DNA of 15,572 nt. Source: an uncultured Actinomycetes bacterium (GTDB lineage: Bacteria; Actinomycetota; Aquicultoria; CAJVYJ01). Made by a program: the position numbers and the translations under genes. The notes below the pieces were generated by a model, which saw nothing but the letters and a program-made list of their open reading frames with translations, ran no database searches and was not told the origin of the DNA. The stretch covers positions 1 through 15,572 of the forward strand of contig CAJVYJ010000023.1 in assembly GCA_913009475.1 (NCBI GenBank), in the 5' to 3' direction. Position 1 is the first letter of the stretch. Every line of letters starts with the position of its first letter. Of the stretch, positions 1 through 7,036 are shown one piece after another.

Positions 1-59
1 TGATTTTAGAATTTTCTTCTGCTTTTTTCTTTTTTTTTTTTTGTCTTTATTTTTTTTTT
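1..59. other. Poly-T sequencing artefact outside the adapter
   Basis: This stretch is almost pure T with scattered other bases and lies outside an Illumina adapter. Read on the minus strand it is a noisy poly-A run following the end of the P5 adapter, which is what a read gives when it runs past the end of the library molecule. It is very unlikely to be genomic. Confidence 0.9.
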
Positions 60-117
60 AATGATACGGCGACCACCGAGATCTACACTCTTTCCCTACA
101 CGACGCTCTTCCGATCT
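60..117 (+). other. Illumina P5/TruSeq adapter (contamination)
   Basis: The 58 bases match the full Illumina P5 plus read-1 TruSeq adapter as I remember it, from AATGATACGGCG through to GCTCTTCCGATCT, with no mismatch seen. Genomic sequence therefore starts at about 118. The same adapter occurs inverted at the other end of the window. Confidence 0.98.
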
Positions 118-124
118 AAGGGAA

Positions 125-182
125 AAAATCTCGTCGGATTGTATTTTCCCCTCTTTGCTAAAGAGGGGTCGGGGGAGATTTT
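125..182. repeat. Imperfect palindromic element upstream of mutM
   Basis: The outer arms AAAATCTC (125-132) and GAGATTTT (175-182) flank a perfect inner hairpin with a 9-bp stem: CCCCTCTTT (148-156), loop GCT, AAAGAGGGG (160-168). The design resembles REP/MITE-type intergenic repeats. The following T run is interrupted, so it is less likely to be a plain terminator, though it could end an upstream transcript. A fragment at about 219-231 (TGACCGGGAATCCAG) resembles the interspersed repeats found elsewhere in the window. Confidence 0.6.
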
Positions 183-305
183 GGGATTCACTTCATCATG
201 GTTGTCGTTCGCGGTTTGACCGGGAATCCAGCGGACGGATGTTGTAAACTGCTCTGTTGTATAATTAAATAAGCATTAATTAACTATCTTCTCCAAGGGA
301 GTTAA

Positions 306-1130
306 ATGCCGGAATTACCGGAAGTTGAAACGATATGCAGGGATTTGCGTAAGTTGGTGGTGGGGTTGAAGGTAGTGGAAGTCGATCTCAGGCGCACTGA
401 CATGATTCGGGGTTTGTCGGGACCGGATTTTAGACGACGGCTGGCCGGGTTTACTATTGAAAAAGTCGGCCGCCGCGCCAAGATGATACTTATTGAAAGC
501 CGGGATCAGGTTCTGCTTATCCATCTTAAGATGAGCGGCCGCTTGACTTATTGCGACGCTGATAAGGCGGAAGAAAAACATACTCATATAATATTTCATC
601 TAAGCGACGGCCGCCAATTACGCTTTGCCGATACGCGCAGGTTTGGATTTTTACGCTTATTTAGCAAAAATCGGGTCGCGGAGGTACCGGAACTGAGTAA
701 ATTAGGCCCTGAGCCTCTGGAGATAACGCCGCCTGAATTTCGCGAGTTATTTAAAAACAAGGCGACGAGTCGGCGGCCCCTTAAAACGTTATTAATGGAC
801 CAAACATTTATTGTCGGCATCGGCAATATTTATGCCGATGAAATTCTTTTTGCCGCGAAAATCTTGCCTGAGCGCATGATAGGTTCTCTTTCTGATAATG
901 ATATCAGCCGCATCTACCAAGAGATGAGAAGGATTCTAAATGAAGCCATCAAAAACCGGGGCACGACTGTCGCCACTTACGCGGATGCTTCCGGCGCTAA
1001 AGGCGGGCATCAAGAAAAATTAATGGTATACGGCAGAGGGGGAGAGCCATGCTTTATCTGCGGCGCTCCTGTTGAGCGTATTAAACTTGGTGGTCGGGGG
1101 ACGCATTTCTGCGCCCAATGCCAATGTTAG
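306..1130 (+). CDS. mutM: Formamidopyrimidine-DNA glycosylase (Fpg/MutM)
   Basis: Bifunctional DNA glycosylase and AP lyase that removes oxidised purines such as 8-oxoguanine in base-excision repair. The N-terminus MPELPEVET is the family hallmark: Pro2 is the catalytic nucleophile and Glu3 the general acid. Lys59, in GRRAK, corresponds to the conserved DNA-contacting lysine (Lys57 in E. coli). The helix-two-turn-helix region holds GIGNIYADEILF. The C-terminus has the expected zinc finger, with Cys249-x2-Cys252 and Cys269-x2-Cys272 and the conserved Arg264 in GGRGTHFC. At 274 residues the protein is full length. The start is supported by AAGGGAG at 295-301, four bases before the ATG; a TATAAT at 260-265 could be a -10 box, but I see no matching -35. 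The gene stands alone, with a repeat-filled gap downstream. Confidence 0.97.
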   Translation: MPELPEVETICRDLRKLVVGLKVVEVDLRRTDMIRGLSGPDFRRRLAGFTIEKVGRRAKMILIESRDQVLLIHLKMSGRLTYCDADKAEEKHTHIIFHLSDGRQLRFADTRRFGFLRLFSKNRVAEVPELSKLGPEPLEITPPEFRELFKNKATSRRPLKTLLMDQTFIVGIGNIYADEILFAAKILPERMIGSLSDNDISRIYQEMRRILNEAIKNRGTTVATYADASGAKGGHQEKLMVYGRGGEPCFICGAPVERIKLGGRGTHFCAQCQC

Positions 1131-1140
1131 AAAAAGCGAA

Positions 1141-1172
1141 GAGCGTAGAGGGTTGAGGGTAGAAAAAACGTG
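1141..1172 (+). repeat. Short dispersed direct repeat, copy 1
   Basis: The segment starting GAGCGTAGAGGGTTGAGGG and ending AAAAAACGTG recurs at 1626-1658 with a one-base length change. A looser relative lies at about 6060-6095, after the ABC permease. It opens the repeat-rich, gene-free region 1131-1798. Confidence 0.65.
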
Positions 1173-1207
1173 TTCTTACGTTTGTCATTCTCAGCTCTCA
1201 TACGTTT

Positions 1208-1290
1208 ATCATTCCCGCGAAAGCGGGAATCCAGGTAAAGAGGTGTATTGGGAATAAGTTGGGCGTTGATTTCCGATCGGGTCGGGAATG
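1208..1290 (+). repeat. MITE-like interspersed repeat, copy 1
   Basis: It begins with a local palindrome (ATTCCCGCGAAAGCGGGAAT), continues with CCAGGTAAAGAGGTGTATTG, and ends with TTCCGATCGGGTCGGGAATG. The same order of blocks occurs at 7606-7718 and, inverted, at 3897-4009. It is preceded by GTCATTCTCAGC at 1186, so the element may begin there. No open reading frame inside it looks real. Confidence 0.7.
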
Positions 1291-1296
1291 TAAAAT

Positions 1297-1323
1297 GGGG
1301 TCAGATCTTCAATCTTGACAATT
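1297..1323 (+). repeat. GGGGTCAG-type repeat, copy 1
   Basis: A 27-base segment starting GGGGTCAGATCTTCAATCTT is repeated exactly 60 bases downstream (1357-1383). A diverged relative is found at 6115-6147. From memory, such GGGGTCAG motifs are often seen in intergenic repeats linked to REP-associated transposases; no transposase is visible here. Confidence 0.7.
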
Positions 1324-1356
1324 AGCAAGTGCGCTACCAGGTAAATCCCTAAAAAA

Positions 1357-1383
1357 GGGGTCAGATCTTCAATCTTGACAATT
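1357..1383 (+). repeat. GGGGTCAG-type repeat, copy 2
   Basis: Identical over 27 bases to 1297-1323 and in the same orientation. The 33 bases between the copies include a short fragment of the other repeat family (CCAGGTAAA, 1338-1346). Confidence 0.7.
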
Positions 1384-1394
1384 CATTAACGGGC

Positions 1395-1479
1395 GACGGG
1401 TTATGGGGGACGGTGGAAAGCTAATGGAAAATGAAAAGGCATGGTTGGCCATGGATTCCCGATCGGGTCGGGAATGACA
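1395..1479 (+). repeat. 85-bp direct repeat, copy 1
   Basis: The unit starts GACGGGTTATGGGGGACGG and ends with the palindromic block CCCGATCGGGTCGGG plus AATGACA. It recurs 103 bases downstream with about four mismatches. The 3' half is the same block that ends the MITE-like repeats; the 5' half is seen only in these two copies. Confidence 0.8.
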
Positions 1480-1497
1480 GTTGGTAGAGAGTCGGGT

Positions 1498-1582
1498 GAC
1501 GGGTTATGGGGGACGGTGGAAAGCTAACGCAAAATGAAAAGGCACGGTTGGCCATGGATTCCCGATCAGGTCGGGAATGACA
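1498..1582 (+). repeat. 85-bp direct repeat, copy 2
   Basis: Second copy of the unit at 1395-1479, in the same orientation after an 18-base spacer. The differences include CACGG for CATGG and GATCAGG for GATCGGG. Confidence 0.8.
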
Positions 1583-1592
1583 ATGAATGTTG

Positions 1593-1616
1593 TAGGGGCG
1601 GGCCTTGCGCCCGCCC
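1593..1616. repeat. GTAGGGGCGG hairpin repeat, copy 1
   Basis: GGGCGGGC (1596-1603) and GCCCGCCC (1609-1616) form a perfect 8-bp stem with a five-base loop. A second copy at 7751-7774 keeps the GTAGGGGCGG head and the five-base loop but changes both arms together, so that pairing is conserved. Confidence 0.65.
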
Positions 1617-1625
1617 GTGGAATGG

Positions 1626-1658
1626 GAGCGTAGAGGGTGTGAGGGTAGAAAAAACGTG
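1626..1658 (+). repeat. Short dispersed direct repeat, copy 2
   Basis: Nearly identical to 1141-1172 (GGTGTGAG in place of GGTTGAG). Just downstream, about 1700-1730, the stretch GGAGATTCTTCGCTATCGTC followed by CGGAATGACA looks like one more interspersed-repeat type, of the kind ending in AATGACA. Confidence 0.65.
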
Positions 1659-1735
1659 AGAGCATAAGAATGTAAAACGTGTAGGGGCAAAGATTGATAA
1701 GGAGATTCTTCGCTATCGTCCGGAATGACAACGTG

Positions 1736-1764
1736 TTGGAAGATGAGGCTATATTTAATAATAT
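1736..1764 (+). promoter_or_regulatory. Possible sigma70-type promoter for plsY-gpsA
   Basis: TTGGAA (1736-1741) and TAATAT (1759-1764) are separated by 17 bases, about 35 bases before the plsY ATG. Spacing is ideal, but both boxes are imperfect and the region is AT-rich. Confidence 0.4.
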
Positions 1765-1798
1765 GAAAAGAAATGCATTGGAAAAAGGTTAAGTACTA

Positions 1799-2464
1799 AT
1801 GAGCGCTTACATTATTGCTGCCGCACTGATAGCGGTTAGTTATCTTATCGGGTCGATACCTACCGGGTTACTGGTCGGTTTATACGGCTATGGCGTCGAT
1901 GTACGCCAACAAGGCAGCGGCAATATTGGTTCGACTAATACTCTTAGGACATTAGGTGTAATAGCTGCATTGCTGGTATTGGCTGGGGATGTCGCAAAGG
2001 GATTTATCTCCGTATCGTTAGCCGGTTTACTTTTCCCCCAGGCACCGACGCTGGTCACCGGCTATGGTGGTGTTGGCATATTTCACAGTTTAGTGGTGGT
2101 ATTATCGGCGATGTCAGCCATGGTCGGTAATAATTTTTCGATATATCTTAGATTTCACGGCGGCAAAGGCATAGGCATAACCGCTGGAATAATCTTGGCT
2201 CTTTCACCCGCTATAGCTGGTATTCTCTTCTTGATTTGGATTACAATTATTTTTATTACTCGTTTAGTTTCGCTGGCCTCGATTGTTATAGCGCTCCTAT
2301 TTCCAATTCTTACGTATCTTTTTTTCGGTAGTCTTTGGCCATATTTGGCTTTTAGCATTCTGGCTGCGCTTATGGCTGTTTTCCGTCATCGTTCTAATAT
2401 TGCTCGCTTATATAGAGGAAAAGAGTTACGATTAGGCGAGGCAATCAAGGAGAAACAGCTGTGA
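1799..2464 (+). CDS. plsY: Acyl-phosphate:glycerol-3-phosphate acyltransferase PlsY
   Basis: Integral membrane enzyme that transfers the acyl group from acyl-phosphate to glycerol-3-phosphate, giving lysophosphatidic acid, the first committed step of phospholipid synthesis in bacteria with the PlsX/PlsY route. The three family motifs are visible: GSGNIGSTN (motif 1), the RFHGGKG glycine-rich stretch (motif 2) and RHRSNIARL followed by GKE (motif 3). Several hydrophobic segments fit the usual multi-pass topology, and 221 residues is slightly long for the family. The block before motif 2 reads VGNN, where many homologues have Gly-His; this is a minor oddity. The ribosome site is weak (an AAGG about ten bases upstream). 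The last bases overlap the gpsA start by 4 nt, so the two are probably cotranslated; GpsA makes the substrate of this enzyme. Confidence 0.95.
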   Translation: MSAYIIAAALIAVSYLIGSIPTGLLVGLYGYGVDVRQQGSGNIGSTNTLRTLGVIAALLVLAGDVAKGFISVSLAGLLFPQAPTLVTGYGGVGIFHSLVVVLSAMSAMVGNNFSIYLRFHGGKGIGITAGIILALSPAIAGILFLIWITIIFITRLVSLASIVIALLFPILTYLFFGSLWPYLAFSILAALMAVFRHRSNIARLYRGKELRLGEAIKEKQL

Positions 2465-3468
2465 ATATATCCGTAGTCGGAGCCGGCAGTTGGGGCACGG
2501 CTGTCGCTAATCTGTTGGCTGAAAAGGGCTATAAGATCAAACTCTGGGCTCGTGATGAGCAGTTGGCGAAAGCTATAAATCGTCTTCATCGAAATCCCCG
2601 TTATTTAAAGGATGTTAAATTAACAGATGAGGTCAAGGCAGTCAGCGACTTAGGTGACGCCTTAAAACTTGCTGATGTAGTGATTCTAGCGGTACCCTCG
2701 CACGCTATGCGTGAGATCATCACGAGAATTAAGCCGGAATTAGAGAATCATCCGCTTATGGTCAGTTTAACCAAGGGTCTGGAGACGGATACGTTAATGA
2801 GAATGAGCGCGGTAATTAATCAAGTAATACCTGCTCAAAGTGGTAAGATAGGAGTACTTTCCGGCCCTAATCACGCGGAGGAAGTGAGCCGGCATATTCC
2901 CAGCGCGACAGTGATTAGCTCACATTCTCCGCAAACGGCTGCGCGTTTGCAGGAGATGTTTATGATGCCTTACTTTAGAGTCTACACCAATGCCGACATG
3001 GTCGGCGTTGAGCTGGGAGGCGCGGTTAAGAATGTGATTGCCATCGCCGCTGGAATCTCCGATGGGTTAGGTTTTGGTGACAACACTAAAGCGTCTTTAA
3101 TGACTCGCGGCTTAACTGAGATGACGCGTTTGGGTATTGCGGCGGGAGCCAAGAATCTTACTTTTGCCGGGCTATCGGGAGTTGGTGACTTGATAGCTAC
3201 TTGCACCAGTCGGCACAGTCGTAATCGGGCTGTTGGTGAACGCTTAGCTAAGGGCGTTACGCTGAAAACAATCAGCCGGGAGACGCGCATGGTGGCCGAG
3301 GGGGTAAAGACTTGTACGGCCATTAATGAGCTGGCTAAAAAACATGGCATCGAGATGCCTATAACCGGAGCTGTGTATAGAGTGATTTATAAAAGAAAAA
3401 ATCCTTATGATTGTGTTCAGGAACTAATGAGCCGCGGGGCTACCGATGAGCTTGACATACTTACTTAA
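2461..3468 (+). CDS. gpsA: Glycerol-3-phosphate dehydrogenase [NAD(P)+] GpsA
   Basis: Cytosolic enzyme reducing dihydroxyacetone phosphate to sn-glycerol-3-phosphate, the backbone for membrane lipids. The N-terminal Rossmann motif is GAGSWG (residues 7-12). SLTKGLE, a GPNHAEE segment near residue 135, the catalytic lysine at about residue 190 in GAVKNV, and GLSGVGDLIATC all match the family. At 335 residues it is full length. The start is GTG, in a GTGA overlap with the plsY stop, which implies translational coupling. The gene ends convergently with the fmdB-like gene: the two stop codons, on opposite strands, overlap so that the coding regions share 4 bp. No room is left for an ordinary terminator between them. 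Confidence 0.97.
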   Translation: MNISVVGAGSWGTAVANLLAEKGYKIKLWARDEQLAKAINRLHRNPRYLKDVKLTDEVKAVSDLGDALKLADVVILAVPSHAMREIITRIKPELENHPLMVSLTKGLETDTLMRMSAVINQVIPAQSGKIGVLSGPNHAEEVSRHIPSATVISSHSPQTAARLQEMFMMPYFRVYTNADMVGVELGGAVKNVIAIAAGISDGLGFGDNTKASLMTRGLTEMTRLGIAAGAKNLTFAGLSGVGDLIATCTSRHSRNRAVGERLAKGVTLKTISRETRMVAEGVKTCTAINELAKKHGIEMPITGAVYRVIYKRKNPYDCVQELMSRGATDELDILT

Positions 3469-3743
3469 TTCTTAACAACTTTTTTCTTGTCTTCATTTTT
3501 CTTTTTTAGATTATCTTTAGTTTCAGTTTTAGCTGGTTTAACCGGTGTCTTGACCTTGTTTTTATCGGTACGATTGTCAGTTTTGTAAAAGCCGCTGCCT
3601 TTAAAGATTATCCCCACGGGATAGAAGACACGGTGCGTCTCGCTGCCGCAAACTTCACATTTGGGCGCTTTTGCCTCACTCGCTTTTTGCATTTTATCAA
3701 GTTGGTGTCCGCATTCACGGCATTTGTAAGTATATATTGGCAT
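3465..3743 (-). CDS. FmdB-family zinc-ribbon protein
   Basis: Small putative regulatory protein of the FmdB/CxxC_CxxC_SSSS family. The N-terminus MPIYTYKCRECGH and the two zinc-ligand pairs Cys8-x2-Cys11 and Cys29-x2-Cys32 are diagnostic. A conserved tail to this domain follows, with FKGSGFYKTDNR. The last 30 or so residues are lysine-rich low complexity, typical of the family. It has 92 residues and a ribosome site (AGAAAGG on the minus strand, five bases before ATG). The family's function is poorly known despite its name, which comes from a formamidase operon regulator. It is the only minus-strand gene supported in the window, convergent with gpsA. Its promoter presumably lies in 3750-3845, where minus-strand sequence offers GTGACA and AT-rich -10-like stretches. 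Confidence 0.9.
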   Translation of the reverse strand: MPIYTYKCRECGHQLDKMQKASEAKAPKCEVCGSETHRVFYPVGIIFKGSGFYKTDNRTDKNKVKTPVKPAKTETKDNLKKKNEDKKKVVKN

Positions 3744-3896
3744 TTGAACCTTTCTATGTATTTGCTTAGTAAGGATGTTTAATAATTCGATATTTTATAA
3801 ATTTATCCCAAAACCGATGGTTTTGTCACATTTTACTTTTTACGCTTGTCATTCCCAACCCACCTCACGCTTGTAATTTCCGGCTCCCTCCATGCA

Positions 3897-4009
3897 TGTC
3901 ATTCCCGATCCCGATCGAGAATCCACAACCACTTGTGCCTTTTAGTACTTTGCATGCCTTGGTGCCAATGCACCTCTTTACCTGGATTCCCAGTCAAGCT
4001 GAGAATGAC
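3897..4009 (-). repeat. MITE-like interspersed repeat, inverted copy
   Basis: Read on the minus strand this 113-base element starts GTCATTCTCAGC and ends GGGAATGAC, the same length and block order as 7606-7718. The first 42 bases (4009 back to 3968) are identical to 7606-7647; the middle has diverged; the last part is again nearly identical. Its ends are inverted repeats of one another (GTCATTC and GAATGAC). Confidence 0.75.
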
Positions 4010-4039
4010 AAGAAGCGTCAGTTCCCGAACCTTACCACT

Positions 4040-4065
4040 GTCATTCCCGCGGAAGAGGGAATGAC
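4040..4065. repeat. Short palindromic repeat with GTCATTCCC ends
   Basis: GTCATTCCC (4040-4048) and GGGAATGAC (4057-4065) are a perfect 9-bp inverted pair around eight bases. It shares its termini with the 113-bp elements and looks like a minimal member of the same family. Apart from these repeats and the -10 box below, the gap 3744-4325 shows no gene. Confidence 0.65.
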
Positions 4066-4258
4066 AAAAATAAATGGGCCTGAAAATGACATACAAATTT
4101 CTATTCTTAAACAGTTTTATCCTAAAGTCTAGAGTTTAGGTTGAAAAAAATCTCAATATATAAAATATAATTAGCTGCTTAAGTATGATTGCAATTCTAC
4201 AAATTAATAGCCTACATTTCAAGAGAGAGATGATATCCCACTTTTTTTGTAGTTGAAG

Positions 4259-4264
4259 TATAAT
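4259..4264 (+). promoter_or_regulatory. Possible -10 box for the ABC cassette
   Basis: TATAAT lies 62 bases before the permease start. No good -35 is seen at 16-18 bases. It sits within a broken inverted repeat, GTAG (4250-4253) and CTAC (4266-4269), that could be an operator, but evidence is thin. Confidence 0.3.
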
Positions 4265-4325
4265 TCTACGCGAACGTCAAAGCCGGTTGCGTTCTCCTAA
4301 ATCTTAACTGAATAGGTTTACTGAT

Positions 4326-6050
4326 ATGCAAAAAACAAAACAGTGGTTGTCGGGAACAGTTTTTTTTATCTTGATGATAGCGGCCATATATTTAATAACA
4401 CAAAAACAGTTGTTGCCGTCGCCCAAGCCAAAATTTCCCACCGCCCTGTCCAATCTTCCTTATTATGCCTTTTATTCGTTTAGCCGTATGTTCTTCGCCT
4501 ATATATTCGCGCTCCTGTTTTCTCTGTTATATGGTCTCACAGCCGCTCTAAAGAAGGGCGCTGATAAGATAATGATGCCTATACTGGATGTTCTGCAATC
4601 CGTGCCGGTCTTAGGATTTTTCCCAGCGGCGGTATTCTTTTTCATCGGCATATTTTCAGGCCGTCTCGGCGTGGAGCTGGCTTCTATTTTTCTTATCTTT
4701 ACCAGCCAAGCTTGGAATATGACTTTTGGAGTCTACGAAGCCGTTAAAGGCATTCCCAAAGATTTAAAAGAATCGAGCTTAATATACGGAGTCAAGGGTT
4801 ATCAGGCTCTAAAAAAATTATATCTACCCGCGGCCGCCAATCGGTTGGTCTATAATAGCGTGCTTTCTTGGGCTGGAGGCTGGTATTTTCTTGTGGCTAC
4901 GGAAATCATAGCTTCGGGATCAACAAATTATCGCTTGCCTGGGTTAGGGAGTTTTTTAGTAATCACTTCAGCCCGGGGCCAGATCGGTTTGACCTTAATC
5001 GGTCTGGCGGTCTTGGTCACGATTATAGTTGCCATGGACCTTCTGTTATGGCGGCCGCTGACAGTATGGTCGGAAAAGTTCCGCTATGAATTTACCGCCG
5101 GCGCCGCTGAGACGCATCACTCATTATTATTAGGCCTGTTTAACCGTTTCCGCTCGACTCAAGTGTTTAAATTGTTAATCAAAGCGTTGAAGCAGATAGT
5201 ATATTTACCGGTTAACGCGGTTGGAGTCCTGATTAATTCATGGCTTCTCTACTATCGGCGGCGGCAAGGTGTCCAACTATTTTTTCGATTTATAGGAAAA
5301 GCGCTGTATTGGCTGATATTGATTGGTTTAGTTTATATATTTTATCTGTCGGCGGCGGCATTGGCAAAGGCGGCAAGAGCGCCGATTCCCACGGATGCCC
5401 GGCTTATACCATTGGCTACTTTAGCTTCGATGGGCCGGCTGGCGATAGCGTATCTCATCTCCTTGCTCTGGACTATACCGATGGCGGTTAAAATAGCCGG
5501 CAGCCGCAGAGCGGCCAGGTTTTTAACACCATTTTTTGAAATTTCCGCCTCGATACCGGCGACAGCCTTGTTTCCCTTAATGATTGTATATATCGTCCGC
5601 TATACCGGCAGTGTTAATTTCGCAGCTATTTTATTAGTTCTCACCGGTATGCAATGGTATCTTCTCTTTAACTTAATCTCCGGCGCCACCTCGATTCCCG
5701 GCGACCTAAAAGAGGTTGCTGAAATGATGGGTCTTAAGGGTTGGCTTTATTGGCGTAAGCTGGTATTGCCGGCCATCTTTCCTGCACTGATAACCGGCAG
5801 CATTACGGCGTGGGGCGGAGGCTGGAATGCTTTGATTGTGGCTGAATACTTTAACTTCGGCCAAAAGACCTTTTCCGTTTTTGGCATCGGTTCACTATTG
5901 GACCAGGCGACATATGTAAGGTCCGCCGACAGCTCACAGATGATATTGTTTTCGCTGGTATTTATGATTGCGGTGATTATGGCTTTAAATCGGTTCTTTT
6001 GGCGTCCGCTTTACAACTTTGCTTTAAAAAGATTTAAACTTGAGTATTGA
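4326..6050 (+). CDS. ABC transporter permease with two fused permease domains (NitT/TauT-type, anion importer family)
   Basis: Inner-membrane channel of a binding-protein-type ABC importer. The 574 residues contain two homologous permease halves, each with its own ATPase-contacting EAA loop: about residues 138-170 (GIPKDLKESS, then LPAAA) and about 453-485 (SIPGDLKEVAEMMG, then LPAIFPA). Each half also repeats a WAGGWYFLVATE / WGGGWNALIVAEY pattern and ends in WRPL, so the gene arose by duplication and fusion. This layout matches the family described as ABC-type anion transport system, duplicated permease component (COG4986 as I recall). A hydrophobic helix at residues 9-27 begins the protein. 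The ribosome site is weak. The ATPase and its helper follow downstream; no periplasmic binding protein is present. Substrate unknown: nitrate, sulfonate, bicarbonate or similar are possibilities by family only. Confidence 0.88.
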   Translation: MQKTKQWLSGTVFFILMIAAIYLITQKQLLPSPKPKFPTALSNLPYYAFYSFSRMFFAYIFALLFSLLYGLTAALKKGADKIMMPILDVLQSVPVLGFFPAAVFFFIGIFSGRLGVELASIFLIFTSQAWNMTFGVYEAVKGIPKDLKESSLIYGVKGYQALKKLYLPAAANRLVYNSVLSWAGGWYFLVATEIIASGSTNYRLPGLGSFLVITSARGQIGLTLIGLAVLVTIIVAMDLLLWRPLTVWSEKFRYEFTAGAAETHHSLLLGLFNRFRSTQVFKLLIKALKQIVYLPVNAVGVLINSWLLYYRRRQGVQLFFRFIGKALYWLILIGLVYIFYLSAAALAKAARAPIPTDARLIPLATLASMGRLAIAYLISLLWTIPMAVKIAGSRRAARFLTPFFEISASIPATALFPLMIVYIVRYTGSVNFAAILLVLTGMQWYLLFNLISGATSIPGDLKEVAEMMGLKGWLYWRKLVLPAIFPALITGSITAWGGGWNALIVAEYFNFGQKTFSVFGIGSLLDQATYVRSADSSQMILFSLVFMIAVIMALNRFFWRPLYNFALKRFKLEY

Positions 6051-6114
6051 GGGATGGGAGAGCGTAGGGCGTAGAAGGTTGAGCGTAGATAAGAGCGCAA
6101 GGGTCAAATGTGCG

Positions 6115-6147
6115 GGGGTCAGGTCTTGCATCTTTGCATTTGTAATT
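6115..6147 (+). repeat. GGGGTCAG-type repeat, diverged copy
   Basis: GGGGTCAGGTCTTGCATCTT followed by TGCATTTGTAATT resembles the repeats at 1297 and 1357. It is preceded by a diverged GAGCGTAG repeat (6060-6095). Together they fill most of the 209-base gap between permease and ATPase, so the cassette may be interrupted by repeat insertion. A TATAAT at 6231-6236 could give the ATPase its own promoter, but no -35 is clear. Confidence 0.55.
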
Positions 6148-6259
6148 GTTTAAGAATAAACGTTTATTTCCGCCATTCTGATAGGGAGCTGGGTTGAGTT
6201 TATGGTATATGATTTTGATTTATCGGCTCTTATAATTAATAATAGAGGGAGGTGAATTT

Positions 6260-7021
6260 TTGAGTTTATTGGCTTTAGAGAAAGTTACTAAAAGTTTTCA
6301 ATTCGAGGAAACTCAAGTAACAGTGGTTAAAGAAGTATCTTTTAACGTAAAACCGGGTGAGTTTGTCTGTTTAGTCGGACCGTCGGGCTGTGGCAAAAGC
6401 ACCATCCTTAAGATGATCAGCGGCCTCATCTTTCCTACCTCCGGGCGCATAATTTATGATAACAACGAAATCGCGGGAGTCAATCAGCGGGCGGCCATGG
6501 TTTTTCAGTCCTTTGCTTTATTCCCGTGGTTGACGGTGCGCGAAAATGTCGCCTTGGGGCTTGAGGCTAAAGGGATGATGCGCGCCGCGGCCTTGGACAA
6601 GGCTAATCAATATATCGATAAAGTCGGTTTGGACGGGCACGAAGAAGCGTATCCTCGCGAGCTTTCCGGCGGCATGAAACAGCGTGTTGGTTTAGCGCGC
6701 GCGATTACAGTCGAGCCCGAAGTCCTATTGATGGATGAGCCTTTTTCCGCCCTTGACGCCTTAACGGTCCTGAACTTACGTGAAGAAGTCATTGATCTAT
6801 GGCAAGATAAGGAGATCCCCCTAAAGGCGGTCTTAATGGTGACGCACAGTATTGAGGAGGCTGTTTTTATGGCGGACAAGATAGTCGTTATGTCAACTCG
6901 GCCCGGTGAGATTATTAGTGAAATAAATGTCGGCCTTGTTCGGCCTAGAAATATGAAAGAAGAGAGATTTCAAAATATTACAGATATAATATATTCACTT
7001 ATCGTCCAAAAACGAGACTAG
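6260..7021 (+). CDS. ABC transporter ATP-binding protein (NitT/TauT class)
   Basis: Cytoplasmic ATPase that drives the importer formed by the upstream permease. The motifs are complete: Walker A GPSGCGKST (residues 40-48), Q-loop in VFQSF, signature LSGGMKQR, Walker B VLLMDEP, D-loop SALD and H-loop THS. Overall it resembles the SsuB/TauB/NrtD group (COG1116). It starts at TTG, supported by GGGAGGTGA ending five bases upstream. At 253 residues it has only the nucleotide-binding domain. The domain that often follows in one polypeptide in this family is encoded next, in the same reading frame, after a single TAG and five codons, with its own ribosome site GGAGG that overlaps this stop. Confidence 0.95.
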   Translation: MSLLALEKVTKSFQFEETQVTVVKEVSFNVKPGEFVCLVGPSGCGKSTILKMISGLIFPTSGRIIYDNNEIAGVNQRAAMVFQSFALFPWLTVRENVALGLEAKGMMRAAALDKANQYIDKVGLDGHEEAYPRELSGGMKQRVGLARAITVEPEVLLMDEPFSALDALTVLNLREEVIDLWQDKEIPLKAVLMVTHSIEEAVFMADKIVVMSTRPGEIISEINVGLVRPRNMKEERFQNITDIIYSLIVQKRD

Positions 7022-7036
7022 GAGGAAGAAATAATA

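Noticed and set aside
1072..1257. Open frame overlapping the end of mutM and the first repeats
   Set aside because: It runs across the mutM zinc finger in another frame and then through interspersed repeats; no family likeness.
1395..1582. Possible CRISPR array because of regularly spaced repeats
   Set aside because: Only two units of 85 bp with an 18-base spacer, imperfect, no cas genes; these are interspersed repeats.
1421..1731. Two minus-strand open frames between mutM and plsY
   Set aside because: They are translations of the 85-bp direct repeats and the hairpin repeat; overlapping each other and without ribosome sites.
2155..2358. Minus-strand open frame inside plsY
   Set aside because: Shadow of a membrane-protein gene; no ribosome site or family likeness.
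3846..4132. Three open frames (both strands) upstream of the ABC permease
   Set aside because: They lie in the MITE-like element and its palindromes; composition follows the repeat, not a protein.
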